DNA of 64,000 nucleotides from positions 53,331,481-53,395,480 of the forward strand of contig OZ023211.1 in NCBI GenBank assembly GCA_963995525.1, written 5' to 3'. A model generated the notes under the pieces. That model saw nothing but the letters and a program-made list of their open reading frames with translations, had not been told where the DNA came from and did no database searches. A program made the translations under genes and the position numbers. This document shows, in pieces, positions 44,201 through 55,290 of this stretch (positions within the stretch are counted from its first letter, which is position 1; every line of letters begins with the position of its first letter). Source of the DNA: Escarpia spicata. Taxonomy: Eukaryota; Annelida; Polychaeta; Sabellida; Siboglinidae.

Positions 44201-44697
44201 CCAAACTATGTCGCAGAGAGTGACAAAAAGATCTCGATAGCGCAGGGATGAACAGCCACGAGTGGGAAAAACCGTAGAAAATTGGGACAGGTGGAGAAGT
44301 ATCGTCGAGAGGGCAGAACGGGCCTAGCGATGTTGCCTACACCCCGAAAGGGATCATGGGAAAGAAGGGGTCAGTAATAACGAGTGTAAATAGAAGCAAT
44401 TGGATGCACCACTATAATATTCTAATTGATATTACACTATTATTTATTTATCTACACATATAGATCAGAAGCCACATATTGTAACCGACACATACTAACC
44501 TCATACTTACTAGTATTCAGTGCATGCGCCTCTAATGCGGGCTGTCTACACGTATCAGGATTTGTGAGGTGCACTTTGCGACGATGACGGCCGATCATCC
44601 CGAAACCAATCTGAATTTTGTTCTTGCGCCTTTCTGAGACAGTAAGATGACATTGCAGTTCTTCGTCGTCTGACAGTCCGTCCTTCTCTCCGGCATC
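35839..44697 (-). CDS. Gene B: ZU5-UPA-Death-Death protein, paralog of gene A (5' partial, six exons)
   Basis: Exons on the minus strand: 44697-44511, 44029-43708, 39970-39718, 38708-38565, 37635-37450, 36768-35839 (stop at 35841-35839). Junction phases 1,2,0,0,0 match gene A exactly, giving 673 residues without a stop. Order: linker (1-63), ZU5 (about 64-169), UPA (about 171-364), Death 1 (about 384-467), Death 2 (about 498-582) and a tail of about 91 residues with no recognised domain. No ectodomain or transmembrane exon was found upstream; it may lie beyond 45 kb among the transposons, outside the window, or not exist, in which case the protein would be cytosolic. The intron 43707-39971 is 3.7 kb and carries an inverted-repeat element. 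Confidence 0.78.
37450..37635 (-). CDS. Gene B exon: UPA domain, last part
   Basis: The 62-codon exon runs from CTTTTTCCAG to CGG|GTGAGG, phase 0. It starts NMSFLKVWRAMQPSCTF, aligning with FLKVWHNMHPNCSF of gene A. Confidence 0.72.
38205..38250. repeat. (AT)n microsatellite
   Basis: AT run in the gene B intron between the second and third UPA exons. A 34-bp tandem duplication (TGGTCACAATAGCCTTGTCG...) lies nearby at 37800-37865. Confidence 0.85.
38565..38708 (-). CDS. Gene B exon: UPA domain, middle part
   Basis: The 144-nt exon runs from GATTGCAG to AAG|GTAACG, phase 0 to 0. It starts LFKYMCSKPG and contains AREPFIMYNN. It has the same length and phase as gene A 11754-11897. Confidence 0.75.
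39718..39970 (-). CDS. Gene B exon: UPA domain, first part
   Basis: The 253-nt exon runs from ATCTGCAG to GAG|GTATAT, the same length and phases as gene A 11319-11571. It encodes DTDVEEPPSWTFVD and RRCLVFLDHFCSFTVISRTTG, and ends DDETTTKE. Confidence 0.8.
40320..41770. mobile_element. Inverted-repeat element in the gene B intron
   Basis: 40320-40570 and about 41510-41770 are diverged reverse complements: CGTCCGATCCCGACACC and AGCGAGCGAAATATGAA on the left pair with GGGATCGGACGAAC and TTCGCTCGCTTAT on the right. The interior (about 0.9 kb) has no convincing ORF, so this is likely a non-autonomous DNA element. Confidence 0.55.
42375..42548 (-). CDS. Possible terminal coding exon inside the gene B intron
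   Basis: It has an acceptor (ACACTTTTAG), an open 57-codon frame and a stop, with AATAAA on the same strand at 42263-42258, about 110 nt downstream. The peptide is basic (FGDAVPKRLKSVHLHSP, EKRKKA, KHRQEKK) and not recognised. It lies in the long intron 39971-43707, so it could be an alternative last exon of gene B or the 3' end of a mobile-element gene. Phase 0 does not match the phase-2 end of the ZU5 exon, which argues against use by gene B. Confidence 0.25.
   Translation of the reverse strand, partial: GIRRASTRMLYREGRVEFGDAVPKRLKSVHLHSPVLAQAEKRKKAVSARMKHRQEKK
43708..44029 (-). CDS. Gene B exon: ZU5 domain
   Basis: It begins after GTACATAG (phase 1) and ends at CCAG|GTTCGT (phase 2), 322 nt. 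It encodes FSWTFHVGPAGS, IILSIPEGAL, GPIIHCLPHGLRF and KTVTLSFGYNEHL, all ZU5 hallmarks and close to gene A. It has four more codons than the gene A exon. Confidence 0.85.
44511..44697 (-). CDS. Gene B exon: linker before ZU5
   Basis: It is 62 codons plus 1 nt after acceptor GCTTTCCAG, ending at ACTA|GTAAGT, phase 1, as the next exon requires. The open frame reads DAGEKDGLSDDEELQ, then a basic middle part (SERRKNK, GRHRRKV). No domain is recognised and it does not resemble the gene A linker. The strong splice sites and correct phase are the main support. Confidence 0.5.
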
Positions 44698-44885
44698 CTG
44701 GAAAGCATACCCAACACGTCGGTAAAGTTAGTCCGCTGTGTATGTGCACTTGTGTGTGCATCTGTTCAGGTCGGTATTATATATCTGTATACATGCATAT
44801 TTTGTATTCTCACGAAACCTGGACACATTGTCGATTTGGCGACTTTCATATATCGTTTTCATTTTTTAATATGATAAAGTGTCTG

Positions 44886-45914
44886 TGATATGTCACGGCA
44901 CTGGGATTTCCACAAGATGGGTATTGACATATCCCGCGCATTTGGCACCATACAATGCCGCAGAATACTAGACGTCCTCCATCTTTCTCGCGGTAGCGAT
45001 AACGACCTCCGACTTGTACGCCTCCTCCTCACTGGGACACAACTGATGGTTCGTGTGGGATCTGCGCAGTCAGCTTCGTTCGATACGACACTCGGCTCCC
45101 CACAAGGCGACAGCTTATCTCCTGTGCTGTTTACGTGCTATCTTGCTGCAGCACTGACCGCTGTCCGACAAAACACAACTAGGCCTGACCAACCCATTTT
45201 GGCCCTAGGCATGCCACTAGAGTGGGAATATACAGACGATGATGAAGAATGAGAGCCACTAGACGCAGTACTGACCACCGCTTGCACTGAGCTCTCAAAA
45301 TGGAACTTCTTTGTCAACGAGGCGAAGACGGAACATGTACACATATTCCTCGGTAACACCAACGAGACCGGTGATGTCGGTGCTACGCTGCGAGGAAATG
45401 AGCAATGGAGATCCAACAAGACGTTAGGATCCCTGCTCTGCAGCACAAAAGACGTGCAACATCGGTGCTTGCTGGGCAATATCGCGTTCCAGTCGTTCTT
45501 GAAAATTTGGATGCGTGGGCCCAAAATCCCATTAAGCATGCGAATTATGGTGTACGCTGCCATGGTCGTATCTGTAATGCTGTATAACTGCTGCAGCTAG
45601 GCGGTTTCGGCCACGACATTTCAAAAACTGGACGCCTGCCACAGACGCCACCTGCGCATGATACTGGCCCTGCAGTTTGCCGTTGTTGTGTCATGCCGGT
45701 ACAGAAGCCGAGTCGGCAGGCACACCACCAACCTGCTAGACCTACTGCGCTCGGACTTCAGAGTGACGGGCGTCAGGCTGAGGTCGCGCAATGACTTTAA
45801 GACTCTGAGAGTGCTGGCCGAAGACAGCACGGGATGGAGGAAACTTTGGGGGGAATGACTGCGATATTAAGATGTCCGCCAGACTATTTATGTCGCAGGA
45901 ACAGTACGTCATCG

Positions 45915-45948
<34 letters not shown>

Positions 45949-45955
45949 AAAGTAG
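44886..45955 (+). mobile_element. LINE reverse transcriptase fragment with (ATC)n tail
   Basis: The plus strand reads KMGIDISRAFGTIQCRRIL, DLRLVRLLLTGTQL, LGSPQGDSLSPVLFTCYLA and a catalytic box EYTDDDEE (usual YADD altered), then a stop at 45250, SKWNFFVNEAKTEHVHIF, and a C-terminal LDACHRRHLRMILAL after another stop at 45597. The 3' end is followed by (ATC)n at 45913-45950. It lies just upstream of the first gene B exon found, in opposite orientation. Confidence 0.7.
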
Positions 45956-45959
45956 ACAT

Positions 45960-47310
45960 TTTGAAGATTTGAAGACAAAATACGCGACACCTTAATATTG
46001 TTATCCCTGCCAGAGAATAGTTACATGTCCGATTCGTATGTTACCAGATGCAACACATAGACCGTCCGTCTTGCAACATCTCGTATGACGTATTTTTATG
46101 GCTTTCTGGTACATAGAATACATAAACCATCATGTGTAATGTAAATTCATCAGCTGTCAATGCATGGTTTAACAGTTTTTTTGTTGCTTAAGTTGATGAT
46201 ATTTGTTTGCACTCCTTCCATGTCAGACATCACACCATGTCAAATGTTATACATTTATTTGTGTTGTGCGTAGAAAATAATGTTGTTATTTATGACGAAA
46301 TAGAAAAATATGGCTTTGCAATGCTATTGAGTTCGTTTTTGTGCGATCATTAATAATATGGTGAATGCGGGCTTAGAAAATGTGTTTCGCGGGTATCGCT
46401 ACACCTACACACTTGTAGTCGCTTTAGTCGAGACTAACTGAATGTTCACCCATATGTATCGATTAGTTAAGAAAGAGAGAACAGCAAGTTTTGTCTGCAG
46501 TGCACGTGCAACATCTAAGTCTTTTCAATAAAGAAAGCTCTGGATAATTGACTGCGTACTCCGAGACCGACTGGTGTTACGAGGATGTCAACAAGCAGTG
46601 CCGCTATTTCAAACGGACGAGAATCCGTTACAACTATGATTTAGACGATTTACAACTTGCATCCATGTAAATACATTTTGTTCCTATGTATCAGTGTCTC
46701 ATTATTTAGAACTCTTGTGGTAAGTTAAGTGTGGGAGATGTTTCTGTCTGCTCGCTCTTACACTCAAAATGGAGGTTATCAACAGCGATGCAGCTGTTTC
46801 AAATGGACAAGAACCCTTTACGATTTGGGATGTAAAATAATTCAATAATTTTGTGGATTTTGTCTGTACAGATGCCGAAAAATTTTGCAAATTAGCAGAC
46901 GAGCAGATTTTCTTTGCGCCCAATATATTTCGACAATAACATAAACAAATGCCCGTTCTGAAGATTGTTTGATGCTGTACACAAAATGTATAATTGTTTA
47001 CAAAGAATAACGTATGCTTCTGAACATGAGTACACATACGAACGCACATACATAATCATATGAGCGCTATTTTAGCGAAACCAGCGTGCAACAGTATTGA
47101 GAAGTTATCGCCTCTGAGTCTTAGGTCGAGTGCTCCAAATAGCCCAATCTTGGGCTAACGCAGAAGTTTGTGGTGTTTGTGCACATGCGCTGCGAGTTGC
47201 TTAAATTAATACATTATTTAAAGACAGTTAAGTTCATTGGGTGTGCTGAATGGAAGGTTCATGATGGCTGTTTGAAAAGCAATGGGGCTTTATATTTAAA
47301 GGTAAAGGTA
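45960..47310. other. Sequence without recognised genes
   Basis: It contains a loose direct duplication: 46590-46680 and 46780-46860 share a TTTCAAA.GGAC.AGAA motif. Otherwise AT-rich with no coding signal. An upstream gene B exon could hide here but none was identified. Confidence 0.4.
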
Positions 47311-47311
47311 A

Positions 47312-48055
47312 CTTATTATATAGCGCAGTATCCAATCCGCAGGACTGTTCAAAGCGCTTTACACTTTACTCCCTGGCAGACCTGTTCTTATATAGCGCAT
47401 TATTCAGTCCTCAGGACTGCTCAAAGCCCTTTACACTTTATTCCCTGGCAGACCTGTTCTTATATAGCGCAGTATCCAATCCTCAGGACTGCTCAAAGCA
47501 CTTTACACTTTACTCCCTGGCAGACCTGTTCTTATATAGCGCATTATTCAGTCCTCATGACTGCTCAAAGCACTTTACACTTTATTCCCTGGCAGACCTG
47601 TTCTTATATAGCGCAGTATCCAATCCTCAGGACTGCTCAAAACACTTTACACTTTACTCCCTGTCAGACCTGTTCTTATACAGTATAGCGCATTATCCAG
47701 TCCTCAGGACTGCTCAAAGCCCTTTACATTTTATTCCCTGGCAGACCTGTTCTTATATAGCGCAGTATCCAATCCTCAGGACTGCTCAAAGCACTTTACA
47801 CTTTACTCCCTGTCAGACCTGTTCTTATACAGTATAGCGCATTATTCAGTCCTCAGGACTGCTCAAAGCCCTTTACACTTTATTCCCTGGCAGACCTGTT
47901 CTTATATAGCGCAGTATCCAATCCTCAGGACTGCTCAAAGCACTTTACACTTTACTCCCTGTCAGACCTGTTCTTATACAGTATAGCGCATTATCCAGTC
48001 GTCAGGACTACTCAAAGCGCTTTACACTTTACTCCCTGGCAGACCTGTTCAATCG
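47312..48055. repeat. 72/77-bp minisatellite with alternating unit types
   Basis: Units begin TTCTTATA near 47385, 47457, 47529, 47601, 47673, 47750 and onward. Two types alternate: CAGTATCCAATCC...TTACTCCCTG and CATTATTCAGTCC...TTATTCCCTGG. Later units of the second type gain a 5-bp CAGTA insertion. This gives a dimeric higher-order repeat of about 144-149 bp. Confidence 0.9.
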
Positions 48056-48228
48056 AACACCATCTCGACTTATCTGGGAAGCATTCAGCCAAGCTGCAAT
48101 TAATGCGCGAAGATTGTTCGTACACAAATATCCACCACTGTCTATAGCCAGGTACTTATCCATAGAGCTGAGTGAACTGAAGCAATATAGAGTAAACGAA
48201 CTTTCCCAAGATTCGAAACCGCCGCACA

Positions 48229-48283
48229 GGATTCGAACCCGCGTTCTCTCAGTCGAGAGTCCGGAGCTCTTACCGCTGTGCTA
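48229..48283 (-). promoter_or_regulatory. tRNA-like A and B boxes of the SINE head
   Basis: Minus strand: A box GTAGCACAGCGGTAAGAGC (48283-48265) and B box GGTTCGAATCC (48239-48229), both good matches to pol III internal promoters. The arms do not fold into a complete tRNA, so it is called SINE-derived. Confidence 0.7.
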
Positions 48284-48349
48284 CTTCGCTCCATTTCACA
48301 TTTTCTCAAATGTCATGGCTTGTTTGATAACGCGCCGTCGTTAAAGAGT

Positions 48350-49583
48350 TGGCCATCCAAGGGTGGTTACTAGGTCTGCTGAGTTGGTTTGGCATCTATT
48401 ATCATTTTTAGCAAATCTGGCAGCATAGTTGTGTTTTTTCAAGGTGCTTAATTTAGGTGGCAGTGTGTGGGTTCTATATGGGAGATGCATATTCGAGGTT
48501 TGACTGGATTAGCAAGTTATAAGCTTCGGGTTTGCATTTGCCAAGGGTTCTTTTAATCATGCCTAGGACTTTTGCGGATTTGGAAACTGATGTGACTTGC
48601 CAAGGTTAATTTTGTATCTAAATTTACTCCGAGATACGGATGGCTGGATACTGTAGCGAGTGACATGCCGAAGAGTGAATATGAGAGTAGTCTTGGTGTA
48701 GTTTTGTTTGTTATTGGGAGGTAGACACATTTAAAAATGTAAAATTATATTTGCCATTCAGGATCAGGTCAGTTTGAAGAATGCCATGGTCGGTTTCGGA
48801 GGGGATTTTACGATATATACAATGCTGCCATCTGCAAAGAGGAGTATGGGAGATTGGTTGTTTTCGTTTATGTCATTTATGTAGAGTAGGAAGAGGACTG
48901 GTCATAGGACTGAGCCCCGTGGAACACAGATGTAACATCTCTTGTGTCCGACAGAACTCCATTTACTGAGAATCTCTGTTTACGGTTTGACAGAAATGAT
49001 TTGATTCAGTTTTGTGTGTTTCCAGTTATTCCGTTGGAGGCTAGTTTGTAGAGGAGGTGTTTGTGGGGGACTTTGTCAAAGGCTTTGGCAAAATCAAGCA
49101 GGATTGCATATATTTGTATATTGTTGTCCATAGCAGTCATCCAGTCATGAACTGTCTCGATGAGTTGAGATTTACAAGACGTTCCTGACTGGCATCCGTG
49201 TTGGAAGTGGAGGATGATGTGTTTGTTCAGGTGTTTCCATGATGTGTTCCATGACTTTACAGTGGATGCATGTTAGTGATATTGGTCTGTAGTTTGCGGG
49301 GTCAGGTTTGTGGCCTTTTTGTGTATTGGAGTTAATAGTGCTTGGAGCCTGTGAGTGTGCATGTGTTGTATGACTGTTGGAAGATGTGTGTGATAATGGG
49401 AGCTATTTCCTCTGCAGTTTCTTTAAGAACTCTGGCTGGGAGTTCATCTGGGCCAGAAGCTTTGTTCTGGTTTATATTTTTCAGTTGCTTAATTACTCTA
49501 GCTATCCCGATGTCAAAAGTGGGCATATTAGGGTAAGAGGAAGGTGCTTGTTGGGGGATAGGATATATTTCTTGGGTGAACAC
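48350..49583 (-). pseudogene. LINE-C reverse transcriptase remnant
   Basis: It starts IKQLKNINQNKASGPDELPARVLKE, then continues through frameshifts with LTCIHCKVMEH, ILLDFAKAFDKVPHKHLL and a box reading FADGSIVY where FADDT is expected, so the catalytic aspartates are damaged. Confidence 0.65.
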
Positions 49584-50311
49584 GGAACTAAGTTGGTTGT
49601 TCAGTGCATTTGTTTTGTCATGATCATTGATGATTGATTGTTTGTTTACTTGCAGTGTGTGAATGCCAATGTTTTCTCGTTTGTTCGCTTTGGTGAATGA
49701 CCAGAATTGTTAGGGGTTTGTTTTTAGGCTGTCTCCAATGTTTTTGTTTACGCAATCTTTGTAAGATTTGGCTGCAAGCCTTAGTTGCTTGCATTCTGAG
49801 TTCTTTAAACTTTTTCCAGTCGTTATTAAGTCCAGTTTGTTTTGCTTTTTTGTGGCTTTTGTTGCGTATTCGTTACATTCTTATTATTTTCCGTGTTATC
49901 CAGGGGAGGTCGGTTTTGGCTTTCGTGTTGCCATTAGGGATGGTATTGTTGATCAGTGTGGCAAGCTGTGTCCGAAAAAAAGATCCAGTTTGTGTTAATC
50001 TCTCGTGAAATGGGGTGTATGTCAAAGTATTCTGTTGTTAATTAGGTTATGCCGTCTTTAAGTTTGCACCAGTCTGCGGAGTTATATTGAAATAGTTTGT
50101 GTGGTGGTTTCCTGTTGCGAACTGGGTTTAGGTTGACAGAGGATACGGCTTCATGATCACTCATGCTGGGAGTGGTGTGAGTGTTGACGATTATGGACGG
50201 ATTTGAGGTGAGTATTAACAAGATTTAACAAGATTGCCATCCAGAGAATTAACTCTAGATGGCAGGTGGACAAGGAAGCCCTTTGGCTTATCGAGAGTCC
50301 AACCCTTTTAT

Positions 50312-52952
50312 CTACATATATCCAGCCCTTCTGAGGTATGTGTCGATTTTATTTGTAAACACATTCACACTACCAGCACCCACACAATCATTAGCTAATC
50401 TGTTCCATTTATTCACAGTCCTTTTGTCATGTCCTTTAGTCTTTCTATCTTTCTTAACTGAACAAAAATACATATTTCTATAAATATTTTCATAACCATT
50501 CAATATTTTAAACACTTCTATCTGATCTCCTCTCAATCTCCTGGTCTCTGGTGTTGCTAAACCACATTCTTTTAGGCGTTTTTCATAACTAAGATCCCTC
50601 AGTTTTGGTATCATTTTCGTCGCTCTCCTCTGTACTCTTTCTAGGATATATATGTCCTTCTTGCGGTATGGCCTCCACGCTTGTATACAATATTCTAAAT
50701 GAGGCCTAACTATTGTTTTGTACAGCGGTATTATTAGTTCTTTTTCTTTATATGTTATATTTCGCCTAATCAATCCAATGATTTGATTTCATTTTGAAGC
50801 TGCAATTCCACACTGCTCTGAAACCTTCATGTCAGCACTAATTGTCAGCCTTAAGTCTTTTTCTTTTATAGTAGTACTTAGTACAGTTCCCCCATTGTAT
50901 ATTCTACATATTCGTTCCCATGTCCTGTGTGAAGGCATTTACATTTCCCAAAATTGAACAACATTTGCCACTTTTCAGACCATTTGATCAACCTGTCAAG
51001 ATCATCTATCTCCTTCACTTTTAATCCTTCTAAACACTTTTGTATCATCTGCAAATTTCAACACCTTGCTAGCTATATCATCGTCCAAATCGTTTATATA
51101 TATTACGAATAATATAGGTCCCAGTACTGATCCTAGTGTAACCCCACTCAAAACTGATTTCCAGTTTGAAGCCTCCCCATCAACAACTACCCGTTGTCTT
51201 CTGTCAATCAGCCATTTTTCTATCCAGTTAATTATACCATTTCCTATGCCATGCGCCTTTAGTTTAAGCAGTAATCTTTGATGTGGCACTTTGTTGAAAG
51301 CTTTTTTAAAATCTAAGTAGATGATATCTACTGGTGATCCATCATCTACCCACTTAGTGATATCTTCCAAAAACATAACATATTTGTTAAGCATGACCTC
51401 GCTTTTAGAAACCCATGTTGAGATGGGTTTATCAAGTTATGTTTAACAAGAAAATCCACCATGTGATCTTTAATTAGTCTTTCTAATAATTTACAAATCA
51501 CCGATGTTAAACTAACTGGTCTATAATTATTTGACTTGTTTCTCGAACCTTTTTTAAATAACGGTATAATGTTTGCTTCTTTCCATTCTAAAGGAACCAC
51601 TCCATCTTCTAATGACAAGTTGAAAACTGTTGCAAGCGGTATGCTAATTTGTTCTACAATTTCCAATAGTAGTTTGGGTGGAATACCATCCACTCCAGGT
51701 GATTTATTATCCTTCATAGCCCTAATTTTCTTAGCTACCATTTCTGGGGTTACAATTAACTGTCTTAAATAGTCTGATTCTGCCCCCTTGAACTTAGCCT
51801 TTGGTACTGGCAGTGAACTAGTGTCTTCTCTGTTAAACACTGAACAAAAATACTCATTCAGGTCTTCTGCCATTAAGAATCCTTCTGATATTATATTTCC
51901 AGCACTATCTTCTAGAGGACCGACCTTATCCTGAACTTTCTGTTTGCTTCGAACATACGCATAAAAACTCTTGCTCTCATGTTTTATATTACAAGCTAAT
52001 TTATGTTCATAGCTTCTCTTTGAATTTTTTATTTCAGCTGTAGCTTGGTTTAGTGCTTCTTTATAAATGTTGTAGTCTTCGTCATTTCCAGTACGTCTAT
52101 ATGACTTCCACATCATTTGTTTATACTTAATTTTTCTAGTGGCTTCTTTCGATAAGGATTTCTTTCTGGTCCGTTTCCCTTGTTTTTTGAAGGGAACAAA
52201 TTTATCTACGATGCACTCTATTTCATTCTTTAAGATATTCCAGCATTCTGTTGCTGTCTTATTCTTCAGTGTGTTATTCCAGTCTATGTTTGCTAAATAT
52301 GTCCTCATTTCCTTATATCTTCCTTTGTGGAAATTTCTCCTGAACTGCTTTTTATTATTTCTTTCTGATTTTACTTTGATGGTAAAATGTATCTGGTTGT
52401 GATCACTACTTCGCAGAGGCTTATATAATTTAACATTGTCAACTAATTCATTCTGTGAGGACAAAACTAAGTATAACACATTCTCTCCCCTGCACCCACA
52501 TGTTGAGAAAGGAAACTATCTTGTTCTAAAACTAAAAACTTGTGGTCCTCACTACCCATACTCTGTAGAGATTTCCATTTTATATGCCCATGGCTAAAAT
52601 CCCCCATAATAACACAGTCCCGTTTGCTCACTTCCCTTATAGCGTTTTGTATTTTTTCATTCTCTTCTATGCTTATGTTTGGACTTCAATAAACTAATCC
52701 AAATGTTAACGTTGAGTTTCCTGTAACTATGTTACACCAAACAGCTTCTTCGCAATCTGCTTCTCTGTCTAATTTTATTTCATAAGCCTGGATAGATTCT
52801 TTAATATATAAAATAACTCCACCTCCCCTTCTTCCGATTCTGTCTTTCCTAAACAATACATATCCTGTCAGTCCCAATTCGGCATCTGATATATCGATGG
52901 TTGCCCATGATTCGGTTATACCTATTATGTGAGGGTCAATATCTTCTACCAT
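50312..52952 (-). pseudogene. CR1-like ORF2 (copy 2): endonuclease and RT, broken
   Basis: Endonuclease 52952-52686 (GITESWATIDIS, GGGVILYIKES) ends in a stop where copy 1 reads VYRSP. RT is in 52479-51346 (GSSDHN-like RSSDHNQ, NKSPGVDGIPPK, RPVSLTSVIC) and 51394-51002 (YLDFKKAFNKVPHQRL, SGVTLGSVLGPILF with PQG mutated to TLG, KFADDTKVF), C-terminus 50773-50312. Several frameshifts make it dead. Confidence 0.8.
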
Positions 52953-53121
52953 AATGTTTAGTTCATTTCTTTTGTTTACTGTGCTCCTTGCATTTAAACA
53001 AACACATTTATATCCAGCTTCAGAACAGTTTTCCAGACTGTTCTTTGCTTAATTATTTTTGCTGTCTTTATCTATGCCACCAGTTTCAGGCTTCTCTGCG
53101 AGTCCCCCCTGCGAATTTAGT

Positions 53122-54506
53122 TTACATAGATGCAACCTGTCCCACTGTCAACAGATCGCAGCAGATTCTCTGAGAATACTGCTGCCCCTTTCCACTTAAA
53201 TGGAGGCCATCTCTCATGTACATATCTTCTCTCCCAACAAAGTACCCCCATAAATCTATTAATCCCACGCCCTCTTCCTCACACATCTGCTCAACTAATG
53301 CGTTGATCGCCATACTCTTACAGTTTCTGTATCTTGCCCCCCTTCCTCCCATTACTGGCAAAATTCCTGAGAGAATAACCTGTTCCACTCTTGTCTTCTT
53401 TAGCTTCCTCACTAGATGTCTGTACTTCTGAACTATCCCAGTTGTTCCCTCCTTGTCTGCATTGTTTGTCCCTACGTGTACTATAATAGACCCTCCCTTG
53501 CCATGCCCCAATACCTTTTCTACCCTTTCGGTCATATGCTCTATCCTAGCCCCTGGTAGACATACAACAACGTCCTTCCCCTCGCATATAGTCTTGTCTG
53601 TTTTTCTCAGAATTGAATCGCCCATAAACACTCTCTATTTTCTCCTTGCCCCCCCCCCCCCCCCCAATCACTGCCTCGGAGTAGCTCCTCCGGTTTGCAT
53701 ATGCCTGGTTGTTGTCTTTTCCTCTTGCCATCTTCTCTCCTGTCACATTCTCTTCCATTCCCTTCTTTCCTGTCGCGTTTTCTCTTGTCCCCTTTCCTCC
53801 TGTCATCTTCTCTTCTAGCACATTTACTCTCACTTCCTTTCGTCCCTTCTTCTTTCCTCCCATCACATTTTCTTCTCTCCTCTCCCGTCCCTTTTCCCCG
53901 GCTACCTCCTTCACTACGGTCACTTTCACGCCTGTCATGTTTTCTGTTTTTTTGCTGAACACTCTGTCTTCTTCCATCAGTCTTTTGTCTCACAGTCTTA
54001 CCAACTGCCTCTGTGGTATCTACCTCTTCACCACATGTATCACTGTCGCGTCTCTCCTCGTTCTCTACAGTCTGACTACCTGTTGATCTATCCCCACTGA
54101 CCCGTTTTCTTTTCCTCTGCCGAACACTTTTCCTCCGTCTCTCTGTTGTCTCAATGTCTTGTTCCTTCACACCGGTCACCTTCCCTCCTCTCAGTCTCCT
54201 TTCTTCAGTCTCCGTGTCACAACTCTGCTCCTTCTGTGTTGTAGAATTCTCAACTCTCTCCGCGTCATCCCTCTCTGCTCCATCTATTTCTATGTTGAGT
54301 CTCACCTCCATTTCCTTCACTATATCCGTCAACTTACACACCTCCTTCATCAGACATTCCACCCTCAAACACCGAAAGGTGAATCCGTCATCTTTGGTCT
54401 CTGCCCATGATTTTGGACAGCCAGACAACGCAAAATCCACCCAGCTCTGGCAGTCGTTGTAAACTAAGTGTCGGTTTGCCCTGAGTTGCCGCTTGCAAGG
54501 TGCCAT
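53122..54506 (-). pseudogene. CR1-like ORF1 (copy 2): PHD-like finger, charged repeats, GDSL esterase
   Basis: Frame 54506-53607 starts MAPCKRQLRANRHLVYNDC (first cysteines of the finger lost), runs through long Arg/Lys/Glu-rich repeats and breaks in a poly-G run (18 C on the plus strand near 53650-53667). The esterase continues in the next frame, 53631-53122: FMGDSILRKTDK, IIVHVGTNNADKEG, SGILPVMGG and RDGLHLSGKG. The three catalytic blocks are intact in this part. Confidence 0.75.
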
Positions 54507-55041
54507 ATCAGAATTTATTTATGTTCAAAATAGTGTTTATACAGTCTTTTAACAGATTTTTCTGTGTACAATTTACACCAGATTGTTTAGGTTATAGTTA
54601 GTTGTATTTGTTAACACACAGTGACACACCGTGCCTTACCTAGTGACGATGTCGATGACAATGTATTCAAGTTAGGCTTAGATACAAGGTAGTCTACAAA
54701 GACTGTTTCCTGTGTACTTTAAAAGATAGTTATTTCAGGCTTTAATTACTCATCTAACTACACCGATTATCTCAAATAACGCTATTCTATTGTCGTTCAC
54801 GTTACGCTAACTTCGCCAGTGACCTACTTTGTAAACAACGTTCCGATTACATTAACGTCCCCAATTATCGCTCGCAAATCGCCTACTTTTAATCTACCCT
54901 AGATTACTCCCTCTAGCTAACTTTAAAAAAAAAATGTTGCTTAAAATATCTCTATAGTTACGTTATGTATGTTATACACTAAATAATATCACTTATCTTG
55001 ATCAAATATCCTTATATTTTCGCAAGTTTGCTGCACCAAAT

Positions 55042-55290
55042 TCAAACCAATTCACCACCGGAAGTTTCCACAAAAATTAGGTCTAGGATACTGCCAGAAT
55101 CGATTCGTGTGGGGTCATTCACCATGTTTTGCAATCCAAATTCACTCATTATTTCTAGTACTTTGTTGTGTTTGCTGGCAGTTCTATTGCTTGTGGTTTG
55201 TTGGTTGCGCCAGTTGATATCAGGAAGGTTACAATTTCCTGCTATGACTACGTTAGGGGGAGATTTTTGTGATCTATATAGGTTTGTCAA
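55042..55290 (-). pseudogene. LINE-C endonuclease fragment
   Basis: It reads VVIAGNCNLPDINW (GDFN box altered to GNCN), then MSEFGLQNMVNDPTR and SILDLIFVE, typical of the APE endonuclease of CR1/L2-type LINEs. The following SDH box is found beyond the nested insertion near 50165. Confidence 0.65.

Larger units (their letters stand above)
47312..48300 (-). mobile_element. tRNA-derived SINE with its 3' module amplified into a minisatellite
   Basis: On the minus strand a tRNA-like head (48291-48224) leads into a body (about 48220-48055) and then ten copies of a 72-77-bp unit with the palindromic words TTATATAGCGC and TCAAAGCGCTTTACA. The single-copy relative at 29276-29391 shows the unamplified form. 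Confidence 0.65.
50219..54985 (-). mobile_element. CR1-like LINE, near full length, inactivated (copy 2)
   Basis: It has the same order as copy 1, reversed: 3' terminus at 50219 (AACAAGATTTAACAAGATT), ORF2 52952-50312, ORF1 54506-53122, 5' leader to about 54985. ORF lesions differ from copy 1, so the two copies decayed independently. It is inserted in LINE-C. Confidence 0.85.

Noticed and set aside
44890..45252. Host gene of 120 codons
   Set aside because: The frame contains RT motifs (SPQGDSLSPVLF, YTDD) and continues past the stop with more RT sequence.
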